A stretch of 6,596 nt of DNA from NCBI GenBank assembly GCA_945906835.1, contig CAMDRL010000074.1, forward strand, positions 1 to 6,596, in the 5' to 3' direction. This document shows positions 1 through 6,533 of this stretch, piece after piece. The notes under the pieces were generated by a model that saw nothing but the letters and a program-made list of their open reading frames with translations, did not search any database and was not told the DNA's origin. The stretch is from Rickettsia typhi. GTDB taxonomy: Bacteria > Pseudomonadota > Alphaproteobacteria > Rickettsiales > UBA1997. The stretch's first letter is position 1; each line of letters opens with the position of its first letter. Both the position numbers and the translations under genes were made by a program.

Positions 1-131
1 TTTAATTAACTTTTTAGGCGAAATATTTTTGAGGATAAAATTTAGAAGAAAAGCCGCATGTACATAGATGTACATAAGGTTTTTATTCTAAATTTTAGAC
101 CAAAAAGATGAAGCATAAAAAGTTAATTAAA
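1..131. repeat. Large imperfect inverted repeat upstream of ilvD
   Basis: The first 131 bases fold back on themselves around position 66. Positions 1-16 pair perfectly with 116-131 (outer arm TTTAATTAACTTTTTA). Further in, 26-31 pairs with 101-106, 36-47 with 86-97 (12 perfect pairs, TAAAATTTAGAA), 49-52 with 81-84, 54-55 with 78-79, and the centre is two copies of the self-complementary ATGTACAT (58-65 and 68-75). Mismatches and one unpaired base separate these blocks. The left arm starts at the very first base of the window, so the element may extend further left. No protein of useful length is encoded. It resembles a dispersed palindromic element or a MITE-like remnant; a role as a transcription-end structure for an unseen upstream gene is an alternative. 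The pairing is seen directly; the nature of the element is inference. Confidence 0.75.
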
Positions 132-137
132 GATGGG

Positions 138-180
138 AATTGGTATAAGCAATCATCAGAATAAAGATTTATTCCAAATT
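138..180. repeat. Short imperfect palindrome with TTGGTATAA end
   Basis: TTGGTATAA at 140-148 faces TTATTCCAA at 169-177, one mismatch short of a perfect inverted repeat, with about 20 bases between. The same TTGGTATAA occurs at 4156-4164, where it is the right end of a larger terminal-inverted-repeat element. This could be a decayed short relative of that element, or a chance AT-rich match. Confidence 0.35.
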
Positions 181-198
181 GATCTTAAAAAAAAGATC
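181..198. promoter_or_regulatory. A-loop hairpin before ilvD
   Basis: GATCTT (181-186) and AAGATC (193-198) form a perfect 6-bp stem around a loop of six A. It sits about 50 bases before the ilvD start. There is no T-run following on either strand that would make it a normal terminator. It could be an operator or leader structure, but nothing ties it to a known regulator. I found no convincing sigma-70 promoter in 132-249: the best pairing is TTGCCG (207-212) with TATCAT (228-233), whose 15-bp spacer is short. Confidence 0.3.
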
Positions 199-249
199 TA
201 TGAGTATTGCCGCTAAAGTATTTTTTGTATCATTTTAATTTTCCAAAAC

Positions 250-1995
250 ATGTCAAAATTCAACAAATCAAAACTTCCATCTCGTTATGTAACCAGCTCT
301 CATGGCTGCGAAGGTAGAAAAACCATGCTTTACAACATTAAGACCGACCTTTACCAAGAAGGTTTATCAGAAGAAGATTTGCAAAAACCTTTCGTGGGCG
401 TGGTAAGTGCTTGGAATGAAGCTGCACCTTGTAATATCGCCCTGCAACGCCAAGCCCAGCCTGCAAAAAAAGGTGTTAAAGATGCTGGTGGAACGCCAAG
501 AGAATTTACTACAATCACTGTAACTGATGGCATTGCTAATGGTCATCAAGGTATGAAATCTTCTTTGGTTTCTCGTGAAGTTATTGCTGATTCAATTGAG
601 GTGACAGTGCGTGGGCATTGCTACGATGCGCTTGTTGGAATTGCTGGATGTGATAAATCTTTACCTGGTATGATGATGTCAATGTTGCGCTTGAATGTGC
701 CTTCGGTCTTTATGTATGGCGGTTCAATCTTACCTGGTAGATTTAAGGGTAAAGATGTAACAATTGTTGATGTCTTTGAGGCTGTAGGTCAAAGAGATGC
801 TGGAAAAATGTCGGAAGAAGATTTGAGGTTTCTTGCCAAAGCGGCTTGTCCAAGTGCTGGGGCTTGCGGTGGACAGTTCACTGCCAATACCATGGCATGC
901 GTAAGTGAGGCAATTGGTTTGGCATTACCTGGCTCATCAGGCGCTCCTGCACCTTATGAATCAAGAGATGAATATGCTTACGCTTCAGGTAAGGCGGTAA
1001 TGAATTTGATCGAAAAAAATATTCGTCCAAGAGATATTGTAACTTTAAAAGCATTAGAAAATGCTGCGGTAATTGTTGCAGCAACTGGTGGCTCAACTAA
1101 TGCGGCGCTTCATCTTCCAGCAATGGCAAGTGAATGCGGCATTGATTTTGATATTTTTGACATTGCTAAAATTTTCAAAAAAACCCCCTACATTACCGAC
1201 ATGAAACCGGGTGGAAAATATGTGGCGAAAGATTTGTACGAAGCGGGTGGCGTGCAAATGATTTTGAAAGTGTTGTTAGATGCAGGTTTCTTACATGGCG
1301 ATTGTTTGACCGTAACTGGTAAAACCATGGCAGAAAATTTAGCTGATATTAAATTTAACGAAAAACAAGATGTGGTTTACAGACCTGAAAAGCCGCTTTC
1401 AGCAACTGGTGGTGTGGTGGTTTTAAAAGGTAATTTGGCTACCGACGGCGCGATTGTAAAGGTTGCGGGAATGCAAAATGAAGCCTTAGTTTTCACGGGA
1501 AGTGCTTTGTGTTTTGATTCAGAAGAAGAATGTTTTAAAGCAGTTGAACAAAAAAAATACAAAGAAGGTGATGTTCTAATCATCCGCTACGAAGGCCCAG
1601 TTGGTGGTCCTGGAATGCGCGAAATGCTTGCCACAACTGCGGCAATTTATGGACAAGGCATGGGCAATAAAGTTGCCTTGATTACTGATGGCAGATTTTC
1701 TGGCGGTACCAGAGGGTTCTGTATCGGACATGTCAGCCCTGAAGCTGCCAAAGGCGGTATGATTGCACTGTTAAAAGATGGCGATCAAATTACAATTGAT
1801 GCAATTAATGGCGCAATTGATGTTGATTTAACTGACGCAGAAATTACCACCAGAAAAGCCGCATGGAAGCCAAGAGAAAATGATTACCAAAGCGGAACTT
1901 TGTGGAAATACGCTCAAACTGTTGGTTCAGCAAGGTTCGGTGCAGTGACTCATCCGGGTGCTAAAAAAGAAAAAATTTGTTACGCAGATATTTAG
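250..1995 (+). CDS. ilvD: Dihydroxy-acid dehydratase, [2Fe-2S] type (EC 4.2.1.9)
   Basis: This enzyme dehydrates 2,3-dihydroxy-isovalerate and 2,3-dihydroxy-3-methylvalerate to the 2-keto acids that precede valine, leucine, isoleucine and pantothenate; it is cytosolic. The 581-residue protein is complete, and shorter than the roughly 616-residue E. coli [4Fe-4S] enzyme. The three expected cluster cysteines are C61 (AAPCN), C134 (GCDKSLPGM) and C206 (SAGACGGQ). The metal and active-site positions are D93 (VTDG), D135-K136 (the lysine is carbamylated in the family), E448 ([11 protein letters not shown]) and the catalytic serine S484 ([11 protein letters not shown]). It ends THPG...CYADI, as in alphaproteobacterial forms I remember. 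The ATG at 250 is the only good start after the in-frame stop at 214, but no Shine-Dalgarno sequence precedes it. No other ilv genes are in view. Related sugar-acid dehydratases (EDD, xylonate/arabonate dehydratases) share the fold, so the substrate is assigned by overall resemblance; I am confident of IlvD. Confidence 0.96.
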   Translation: MSKFNKSKLPSRYVTSSHGCEGRKTMLYNIKTDLYQEGLSEEDLQKPFVGVVSAWNEAAPCNIALQRQAQPAKKGVKDAGGTPREFTTITVTDGIANGHQGMKSSLVSREVIADSIEVTVRGHCYDALVGIAGCDKSLPGMMMSMLRLNVPSVFMYGGSILPGRFKGKDVTIVDVFEAVGQRDAGKMSEEDLRFLAKAACPSAGACGGQFTANTMACVSEAIGLALPGSSGAPAPYESRDEYAYASGKAVMNLIEKNIRPRDIVTLKALENAAVIVAATGGSTNAALHLPAMASECGIDFDIFDIAKIFKKTPYITDMKPGGKYVAKDLYEAGGVQMILKVLLDAGFLHGDCLTVTGKTMAENLADIKFNEKQDVVYRPEKPLSATGGVVVLKGNLATDGAIVKVAGMQNEALVFTGSALCFDSEEECFKAVEQKKYKEGDVLIIRYEGPVGGPGMREMLATTAAIYGQGMGNKVALITDGRFSGGTRGFCIGHVSPEAAKGGMIALLKDGDQITIDAINGAIDVDLTDAEITTRKAAWKPRENDYQSGTLWKYAQTVGSARFGAVTHPGAKKEKICYADI

Positions 1996-2003
1996 CGCAA
2001 AAG

Positions 2004-2022
2004 CCCTCTTTGCAAAAGAGGG
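2004..2022. repeat. Hairpin immediately after ilvD
   Basis: CCCTCTTT (2004-2011) and AAAGAGGG (2015-2022) form a perfect 8-bp stem with a 3-base GCA loop, starting nine bases after the ilvD stop. It is followed by TGGATCAAG rather than a T-run, so it is not a standard intrinsic terminator. It may stabilise the 3' end of the ilvD transcript. With the next hairpin it may form one dispersed repeat unit. Confidence 0.7.
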
Positions 2023-2026
2023 TGGA

Positions 2027-2059
2027 TCAAGCGCCAAATAATTTTATTCTGGCGCTTGA
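2027..2059. repeat. Second strong hairpin in the ilvD-recJ spacer
   Basis: TCAAGCGCCA (2027-2036) pairs perfectly with TGGCGCTTGA (2050-2059). The stem can continue through AATAA (2037-2041) with TTATT (2044-2048) if C2049 is bulged, giving about 15 pairs. No T-run follows, so efficient Rho-independent termination is not expected. It begins five bases after the previous hairpin. Confidence 0.7.
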
Positions 2060-2180
2060 GACGGGTGATTTACGAATCCTAAAAAGAGTGCGATCTTCCT
2101 ATTGCCACCCCGCACTTAGTAACCGCGCTCCAATCACTTGCAACTAAAAAATATTTATCTTAACCCATCGATTTCGATGG
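2060..2180. other. Structured spacer before recJ, no gene
   Basis: No gene or clear promoter is visible. GTGATT (2065-2070) can pair with AATCAC (2132-2137), and inside this GTGCG (2088-2092) with CGCAC (2111-2115). A separate 6-bp stem CCATCG (2165-2170)/CGATGG (2175-2180) with an ATTT loop lies 21 bases before the recJ start. The stretch is more GC-rich than the flanking spacer, as a repeat insertion might be. I could not fit a tRNA or a known riboswitch to it. Confidence 0.4.
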
Positions 2181-2201
2181 ATTTAACAGAACCATCAAAC
2201 C

Positions 2202-3992
2202 ATGAACCACAATCTTGGCACCTCAATCCTCAACCTCAACTGGCAACAAAAAACCTTCGACGAACGCCTTGCCGTAGCAATTCGTCAGAAAATGGAATTA
2301 TCAGACGCTCTTTCAAAAATATTAGCAGCTAAAGAAATTGAACTTGATGAAATTGAAAATTTTCTAGATCCAAAAATAAAAACTAACTTACCAAATCCCT
2401 TTGAATTGCTTGATATGCAAGAGGCGGTGGCACATGTGGTTGAAGCAATTAAACTCAATAAAAAAATTACAATTTTCGCTGATTACGATGTTGACGGCGC
2501 AACTTCTTCAGCTTTATTAAAAAGATTTTTTCGTGAAGTTGGTGTTGATGTGGGAATTTATGTTCCTGATCGCGCTCTTGAGGGATATGGCCCCAACACC
2601 TCAGCACTTTTGAATTTAAAAAAATCTGGCACTGATTTAGTAATCACAGTTGATTGTGGAACTGTAGCTTTTGAACCTCTAGAGGCGGCTGCTAAAGCTG
2701 GTTTAGAGCTGATTGTAATTGATCATCACATTGGAGTAACCGAAAAACCAGAAGCCTTAGCAGTAATAAACCCCAACCGCATCGACGAAAAATTCCCCCA
2801 CAAAAATCTTTGCGCAGCTGGTGTAAGTTTTTTATTCGCTGTGGCTGTTAATAAAGTTTTGCGTGATGTTGGTTTTTATCAAGAAAAGAAAATTTCTGAA
2901 CCAAAATTAATGCAACTTCTTGACCTTGTTGCCCTTGGAACCGTTTGTGATGTAATGCCTTTAACGGGGGTGAACAGAGCTTTTGTGGCACAGGGGTTGA
3001 AAGTTCTAAAGGCTCGTGAAAATCTTGGTCTTCGTGCAATTTGTGATTTAGCAGGGCTTGATGAAGAGCCAAATTCTTACCATTTAGGATTCATTTTAGG
3101 TCCCAGAATTAACGCTGGAGGACGGGTTGGAAAATCTGATTTAGGTGCCAGAATTTTATCAAGTGAAGATGAATCAGAAGTGCAAGAAATTGCCATGCAG
3201 CTTGAAGAATTCAACAAGCAACGCAAAGAAATTGAAACAAAAATTCAAGAAGAAGCAGTGGCACAATTAGAAAAATCTGTTGGTGGATTTGGTGTAAATG
3301 ATTCAGTAATTTTTGCAGTTTCAAATTCGTGGCATCAAGGTGTAATTGGAATTGTGGCTTCTCGCTTAAAAGATATTTACAATAAACCAGTTGCAGTAAT
3401 AACCATTAAAGATGGCAAAGGCAAGGCTTCATGCCGCTCAATTACGGGTGTTGATTTTGGTTCAGCAATTTTACAAGCGCGTTTAGAAGCTTTACTTATT
3501 GAAGGCGGAGGTCACGCCATGGCAGGTGGATTCTCAGTTTTAGAAGAAAAAATTCCTGATCTACATAAATTCTTCAACGAAAATCTTAAAGAAAAAGTTG
3601 CAGAATTTGGCTCTAAAAAAGACATGTTTTTTGCTGCAAAACTTGATTTGCCACAAGTAAATATTGAATTACTCAAAGAGCTTTCAAAGTTAGAACCATT
3701 TGGCATGGGAAATTCCAAACCAAAATTCATCATTCGTGATTTACAAAAAGTAAAAGCCAATTTAATTGGCAAAACAGCAGAGCATATTAGCTGTATTTTC
3801 TCTTACAAAACCACTTTAGGTTTTAGTGGAAATTTACAAGCTGTTTCTTTTAGAAGTTTTGGCACGGCGCTTGGAGATATTTTATTAGATCCAAAAATGA
3901 CTAAGCCAATGAATGTGGCTGGGCAGCTAAACATCACCAGCTGGATGGGAGTTGAGAAAGTTCAGTTATTGATTGAAGATGTTTTAATTTAA
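2202..3992 (+). CDS. recJ: Single-stranded-DNA-specific exonuclease RecJ
   Basis: RecJ degrades single-stranded DNA 5' to 3' and acts in RecF-pathway recombination, mismatch repair and processing of stalled forks. The 596-residue protein is close to the family's usual length. The DHH domain has motif I ADYDVDGATSS (D94, D96, D98), motif II VDCG (D151), the DHH signature at 174-176, motif III LGTVCDVMP (D250), and GPRINAGGRVG (300-310). A charged, probably helical linker (about 325-355) leads to the DHHA1 domain, with WHQGVIGIVASR (377-388), GKASCRS (407-413) and the glycine-rich GGGHAMAGG (435-443). The C-terminal OB-fold region includes LEPFGMGNSKP (497-507). All metal-binding positions are present. 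An in-frame stop at 2184 makes the ATG at 2202 the first possible start. It gives the usual RecJ N-terminal region (NWQQKTFDERLAVAI), though no Shine-Dalgarno is seen. It lies 206 bases after ilvD, with its own terminator. Confidence 0.96.
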   Translation: MNHNLGTSILNLNWQQKTFDERLAVAIRQKMELSDALSKILAAKEIELDEIENFLDPKIKTNLPNPFELLDMQEAVAHVVEAIKLNKKITIFADYDVDGATSSALLKRFFREVGVDVGIYVPDRALEGYGPNTSALLNLKKSGTDLVITVDCGTVAFEPLEAAAKAGLELIVIDHHIGVTEKPEALAVINPNRIDEKFPHKNLCAAGVSFLFAVAVNKVLRDVGFYQEKKISEPKLMQLLDLVALGTVCDVMPLTGVNRAFVAQGLKVLKARENLGLRAICDLAGLDEEPNSYHLGFILGPRINAGGRVGKSDLGARILSSEDESEVQEIAMQLEEFNKQRKEIETKIQEEAVAQLEKSVGGFGVNDSVIFAVSNSWHQGVIGIVASRLKDIYNKPVAVITIKDGKGKASCRSITGVDFGSAILQARLEALLIEGGGHAMAGGFSVLEEKIPDLHKFFNENLKEKVAEFGSKKDMFFAAKLDLPQVNIELLKELSKLEPFGMGNSKPKFIIRDLQKVKANLIGKTAEHISCIFSYKTTLGFSGNLQAVSFRSFGTALGDILLDPKMTKPMNVAGQLNITSWMGVEKVQLLIEDVLI

Positions 3993-4001
3993 TTAAATGG
4001 T

Positions 4002-4030
4002 AAAAAGTTGCCGCCGGCGGCAACTTTTTT
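4002..4030 (+). terminator. Intrinsic terminator of recJ
   Basis: An A5 run leads into the perfect palindrome GTTGCCGCCGGCGGCAAC (4007-4024), which folds as a 7-bp stem around CCGG. Six T residues (4025-4030) follow directly. It starts ten bases after the recJ stop. This is a strong Rho-independent terminator on the plus strand. Confidence 0.92.
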
Positions 4031-4035
4031 GAGGC

Positions 4036-4164
4036 TTATACCAAATCTAAATTCTTTAGATACGGTATAGATTTATTTTTACGCACCATTAGGTGCGCCC
4101 CACTTAGTGGAGATCCCCGATATACCAAATCAAGAAATATCAATAAATTTTAGATTTGGTATAA
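4036..4164. repeat. 129-bp element with 14-bp terminal inverted repeats (MITE-like)
   Basis: The ends TTATACCAAATCTA (4036-4049) and TAGATTTGGTATAA (4151-4164) are perfect inverted repeats, and similarity continues inward past one extra T. The interior is a row of further hairpins: TATACC (4037-4042) with GGTATA (4064-4069), closing a stem that includes ATCTAAA/TTTAGAT; CGCACC (4082-4087) with GGTGCG (4092-4097) around ATTA; CCAC (4100-4103) with GTGG (4107-4110); and TATACCAAATC (4121-4131) with GATTTGGTATA (4153-4163). There is no coding capacity of note. The TA dinucleotides at the termini would suit a TA target duplication, as made by IS630/Tc1-type transposases, but this is inference. 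It sits cleanly between the recJ and dnaK terminators. Confidence 0.7.
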
Positions 4165-4221
4165 AACCTTATTGCTGTTGGTTCAAAATCAAACTCAATT
4201 TTCAAAATTCTTTATTTTTAC

Positions 4222-4258
4222 AAAAAAAGGCGGATCAAAAAATGATCCGCCTTTTTTT
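4222..4258. terminator. Symmetric (bidirectional) terminator at the dnaK 3' end
   Basis: GGCGGATCA (4229-4237) and TGATCCGCC (4243-4251) form a perfect 9-bp stem with an AAAAA loop. The stem is flanked by A7 (4222-4228) and T7 (4252-4258), so the structure ends in a U-run read from either strand. It lies 24 bases beyond the dnaK stop and is the intrinsic terminator for dnaK. It also backs up the recJ terminator from the other side and insulates the convergent pair. Confidence 0.92.
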
Positions 4259-4281
4259 AAAACTTACAAAATCAAACATTC

Positions 4282-6222
4282 CTAAGAATCTTTTTTCTCA
4301 TTTTTCACTTCTTCATATTCCGCATCTACAACTTTTTCGCCAGATTTAGAAGCTTGAGAATTATCTTCAGCAGATCTGCTACCATTATTGCCATCATCAG
4401 CTCCACCAGCTTGACCAGCTTTGTAAATCGCCTCACCAACTTTCATAGCATGTTGCATTAGGCTTTCAGTTGCTGCTTTTAATTCAGAGCTTTCAGCATT
4501 TTCTTTAGCCAAAACATCTTTCACTTTTTGAATTTCAGCTTCAACTTCCGCTTTAGTTGCTGGTTCAATTTTGTCGCCATGTTCTTTCAAACTTTTTTCA
4601 GTTTCATAAACAGCAGCGTCAGCTTGATTTTTAGCTTCAACAAAATCTTTTCTTGTCTTGTCAGAGGCAGCATTAACTTCCGCATCTTTCACCATTTTTT
4701 GAATTTCATCTTCAGATAAACCGCCAGAAGATTGAATTCTAATTTGTTGCTCTTTGTTAGTAGCTTTATCTTTAGCAGAAACTTTTACCACACCGTTAGC
4801 ATCAATATCAAAAGACACTTCAATTTGTGGCATGCCGCGTGGAGCAGGGGCAATTCCTTCTAAATTAAACTCACCAAGAACTTTATTGTGAACCGCAATA
4901 TCTCTTTCGCCTTGGAAAACTTTAATTGTAACCGCAGTTTGATTATCCGCGGCAGTTGAGAATACTTGGCTCTTATTAGTTGGAATTGTGGTATTGCGAT
5001 CAATCAAACGAGTGAACACGCCGCCAGCAGTTTCAATACCAAGTGAAAGTGGAGTTACATCTAATAGTAACACATCTTTCACATCGCCTTGTAAGACTGC
5101 TGCTTGAATTGCCGCACCAATAGCCACAACTTCATCAGGATTCACGCCTTTGCTTGGTTCTTTACCAAAGAATTTTTTAACAGTTTCAACAACTTTTGGC
5201 ATACGAGTCATACCGCCCACCAAAATCACTTCATGAATATCAGAAGCTTTCAAGCCAGAATCTTTCAAAGCATTTTCACAAGGTGCAATGGTTCTAGAAA
5301 TCAAATCATCAACCAACTGTTCAAGTTTAGCGCGAGTTAACTTAACATTAAGATGCTTAGGGCCACTTGCGTCAGCAGTTATATAAGGCAAATTAATTTC
5401 AGTTTCAGAAAGTGTTGAAAGTTCAATTTTTGCTTTTTCAGCAGTTTCTTTTAAACGCTGTAAAGCCAAAGGATCTTTGGTTAAATCAATGCCATTATCT
5501 CTTTTGAATTCATCAGCCAAGAATTGTAAAATTCTCATGTCGAAGTCTTCACCACCAAGGAAAGTGTCGCCGTTGGTTGCTTTAACTTCAAAAACGCCAT
5601 CACCAATTTCAAGAATTGATACATCGAAAGTGCCACCACCCAAATCGTAAACCACAATTGTTTGGTTGCCTTTTTTGTCTAAACCGTAAGCAAGTGCAGC
5701 AGCAGTTGGTTCATTAATAATTCTTAAAACTTCTAAACCAGCAATTTTGCCTGCATCTTTAGTTGCTTGTCTTTGTGAGTCATTGAAATAAGCAGGAACT
5801 GTAATTACAGCTTGGTCAACTTTTTCACCCAAATAACTTTCTGCAGTTTCTTTCATTTTGGTTAAAACCATTGCTGAAATTTGGCTTGGAGAAAATTTTT
5901 CGCCTTTAATATCAACCCATGCATCACCATTGCCTGAAGCAACAATTGAGTAAGGCACAAGGTCTTGATCTTTTTTAGTTAGTGGATCATCAAATCTTCT
6001 GCCGATTAATCTTTTAATACCAAAAATGGTATTTTTTGGATTAGTCACGCCTTGTCTTTTTGCAGATGCGCCAACAGCTTTTTCACCATTTGCCAAAAAC
6101 CCTACAATTGACGGTGTGGTTCTTGCGCCTTCTGAATTTTCAATAACTTTAGGAATTTTACCTTCCATGATTGATACGCAAGAGTTGGTGGTTCCAAGGT
6201 CAATACCAATTACTTTTCCCAT
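4282..6222 (-). CDS. dnaK: Molecular chaperone DnaK (Hsp70)
   Basis: DnaK is the ATP-driven cytosolic Hsp70 that binds exposed hydrophobic peptides and works with DnaJ and GrpE. The 646-residue protein is complete. The nucleotide-binding domain (about 1-383) begins with [12 protein letters not shown] (5-16), has the catalytic K70 ([10 protein letters not shown]), [17 protein letters not shown] (142-158), the phosphate-2 loop [10 protein letters not shown] (193-202, T198) and VGGMTRMP (335-342). The linker VLLLDVTPL (384-392) leads to the beta substrate-binding domain (about 393-503) and the helical lid (about 504-605). A flexible G/S/N/D-rich tail ends in [10 protein letters not shown] (631-640), followed by a short NEKKDS extension. 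The start at 6222 is preceded by AAGGA at ideal spacing. dnaJ, which often follows dnaK, is absent: a terminator lies 24 bases after the TAG stop. A weak RpoH-like promoter match and a palindrome lie upstream. Confidence 0.99.
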   Translation of the reverse strand: MGKVIGIDLGTTNSCVSIMEGKIPKVIENSEGARTTPSIVGFLANGEKAVGASAKRQGVTNPKNTIFGIKRLIGRRFDDPLTKKDQDLVPYSIVASGNGDAWVDIKGEKFSPSQISAMVLTKMKETAESYLGEKVDQAVITVPAYFNDSQRQATKDAGKIAGLEVLRIINEPTAAALAYGLDKKGNQTIVVYDLGGGTFDVSILEIGDGVFEVKATNGDTFLGGEDFDMRILQFLADEFKRDNGIDLTKDPLALQRLKETAEKAKIELSTLSETEINLPYITADASGPKHLNVKLTRAKLEQLVDDLISRTIAPCENALKDSGLKASDIHEVILVGGMTRMPKVVETVKKFFGKEPSKGVNPDEVVAIGAAIQAAVLQGDVKDVLLLDVTPLSLGIETAGGVFTRLIDRNTTIPTNKSQVFSTAADNQTAVTIKVFQGERDIAVHNKVLGEFNLEGIAPAPRGMPQIEVSFDIDANGVVKVSAKDKATNKEQQIRIQSSGGLSEDEIQKMVKDAEVNAASDKTRKDFVEAKNQADAAVYETEKSLKEHGDKIEPATKAEVEAEIQKVKDVLAKENAESSELKAATESLMQHAMKVGEAIYKAGQAGGADDGNNGSRSAEDNSQASKSGEKVVDAEYEEVKNEKKDS

Positions 6223-6228
6223 ATTTAG

Positions 6229-6233
6229 TCCTT
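6229..6233 (-). promoter_or_regulatory. Shine-Dalgarno sequence of dnaK
   Basis: On the minus strand AAGGA stands six bases before the dnaK ATG. It is the only clear ribosome binding site in the window and fixes the dnaK start. Confidence 0.85.
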
Positions 6234-6275
6234 ATTTGTTTTTTGATTGTTTTAGTCTAAGACATTTTTTCACTA

Positions 6276-6349
6276 TCTTTGTCACTCCTGTATCTCTTTG
6301 TCATTCCCGCGAAGGCGTGAATGACAGCAAAGTGTAGAAATGACAAAGA
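6276..6349. repeat. Concentric palindrome in the presumed dnaK leader
   Basis: Two nested inverted repeats share the same centre (6312.5). The outer arms are TCTTTGTCA (6276-6284) and TGACAAAGA (6341-6349). The inner arms are TGTCATTC (6299-6306) and GAATGACA (6319-6326), which continue through one mismatch to CGC/GCG around a GAAG loop. The core TCATTCCCGCGAAGGCG looks like a short dispersed palindrome I recall as common in Rickettsiales-like and other bacterial genomes; that resemblance is from memory. If dnaK is transcribed from further upstream, this would form a stable hairpin in its 5' leader. Confidence 0.7.
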
Positions 6350-6451
6350 CTAGAAAATTTGCCTTAAACAGAAATAATTCTAATTATTTAAAAATGATCA
6401 GGTTTCAAAAAATTCAACTTAAATGAATTAAAACCTTAGCTTCACGAAATG

Positions 6452-6479
6452 ATTTAAGAATGGTTTTTAGAATTACAAG
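6452..6479 (-). promoter_or_regulatory. Possible RpoH (heat-shock) promoter for dnaK
   Basis: On the minus strand CTTG (6476-6479) is followed after exactly 17 bases by CTTAAAT (6452-6458). The alphaproteobacterial heat-shock consensus is, from memory, CTTG-N17/18-CYTATnT, so only one defined position of the -10 element differs. A start near 6445 would give a leader of about 220 bases, which is long. In such AT-rich DNA the match could be chance. Confidence 0.35.
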
Positions 6480-6505
6480 GTCTGTAATTTATCCAGTAAT
6501 TGCAA

Positions 6506-6533
6506 TATTGGGGCTGTTGCAAATCCCCCAATA
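6506..6533. repeat. Stem-loop TATTGGGG/CCCCAATA
   Basis: TATTGGGG (6506-6513) and CCCCAATA (6526-6533) form a perfect 8-bp stem with a 12-base loop. Neither strand has a clean T-run directly after it, although the plus strand becomes T-rich from 6537. It overlaps the insertion-sequence-like end starting at 6510. Confidence 0.6.

Noticed and set aside
42..116. 24-residue open frame on the minus strand inside the 1-131 inverted repeat
   Set aside because: It is short, lies wholly in the palindrome, has no ribosome binding site and no recognisable sequence.
250..1995. Sugar-acid dehydratase (EDD or xylonate type) instead of IlvD
   Set aside because: These paralogues share the fold, but the extended similarity to alphaproteobacterial IlvD, including [23 protein letters not shown] and the CYADI ending, favours IlvD.
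2004..2059. Classical Rho-independent terminator for ilvD
   Set aside because: Both hairpins are strong but neither is followed by a T-run, unlike the recJ and dnaK terminators in the same window.
2060..2140. tRNA or riboswitch in the ilvD-recJ spacer
   Set aside because: Pairing segments exist, but I could not build a cloverleaf, an anticodon arm or any known riboswitch core.
2138..2332. 64-residue plus-strand frame starting before recJ
   Set aside because: It overlaps the recJ N-terminus in another frame, has an unremarkable composition and no ribosome binding site; recJ clearly owns this DNA.
4107..4349. 80-residue plus-strand frame across the recJ-dnaK spacer
   Set aside because: It runs through the MITE-like element, the symmetric terminator and the antisense of the dnaK 3' end, so it is an accidental frame.
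6026..6337. 103-residue plus-strand frame over the dnaK start and leader
   Set aside because: Most of it is antisense to the conserved DnaK N-terminus and the remainder passes through the palindrome; no support as a gene.
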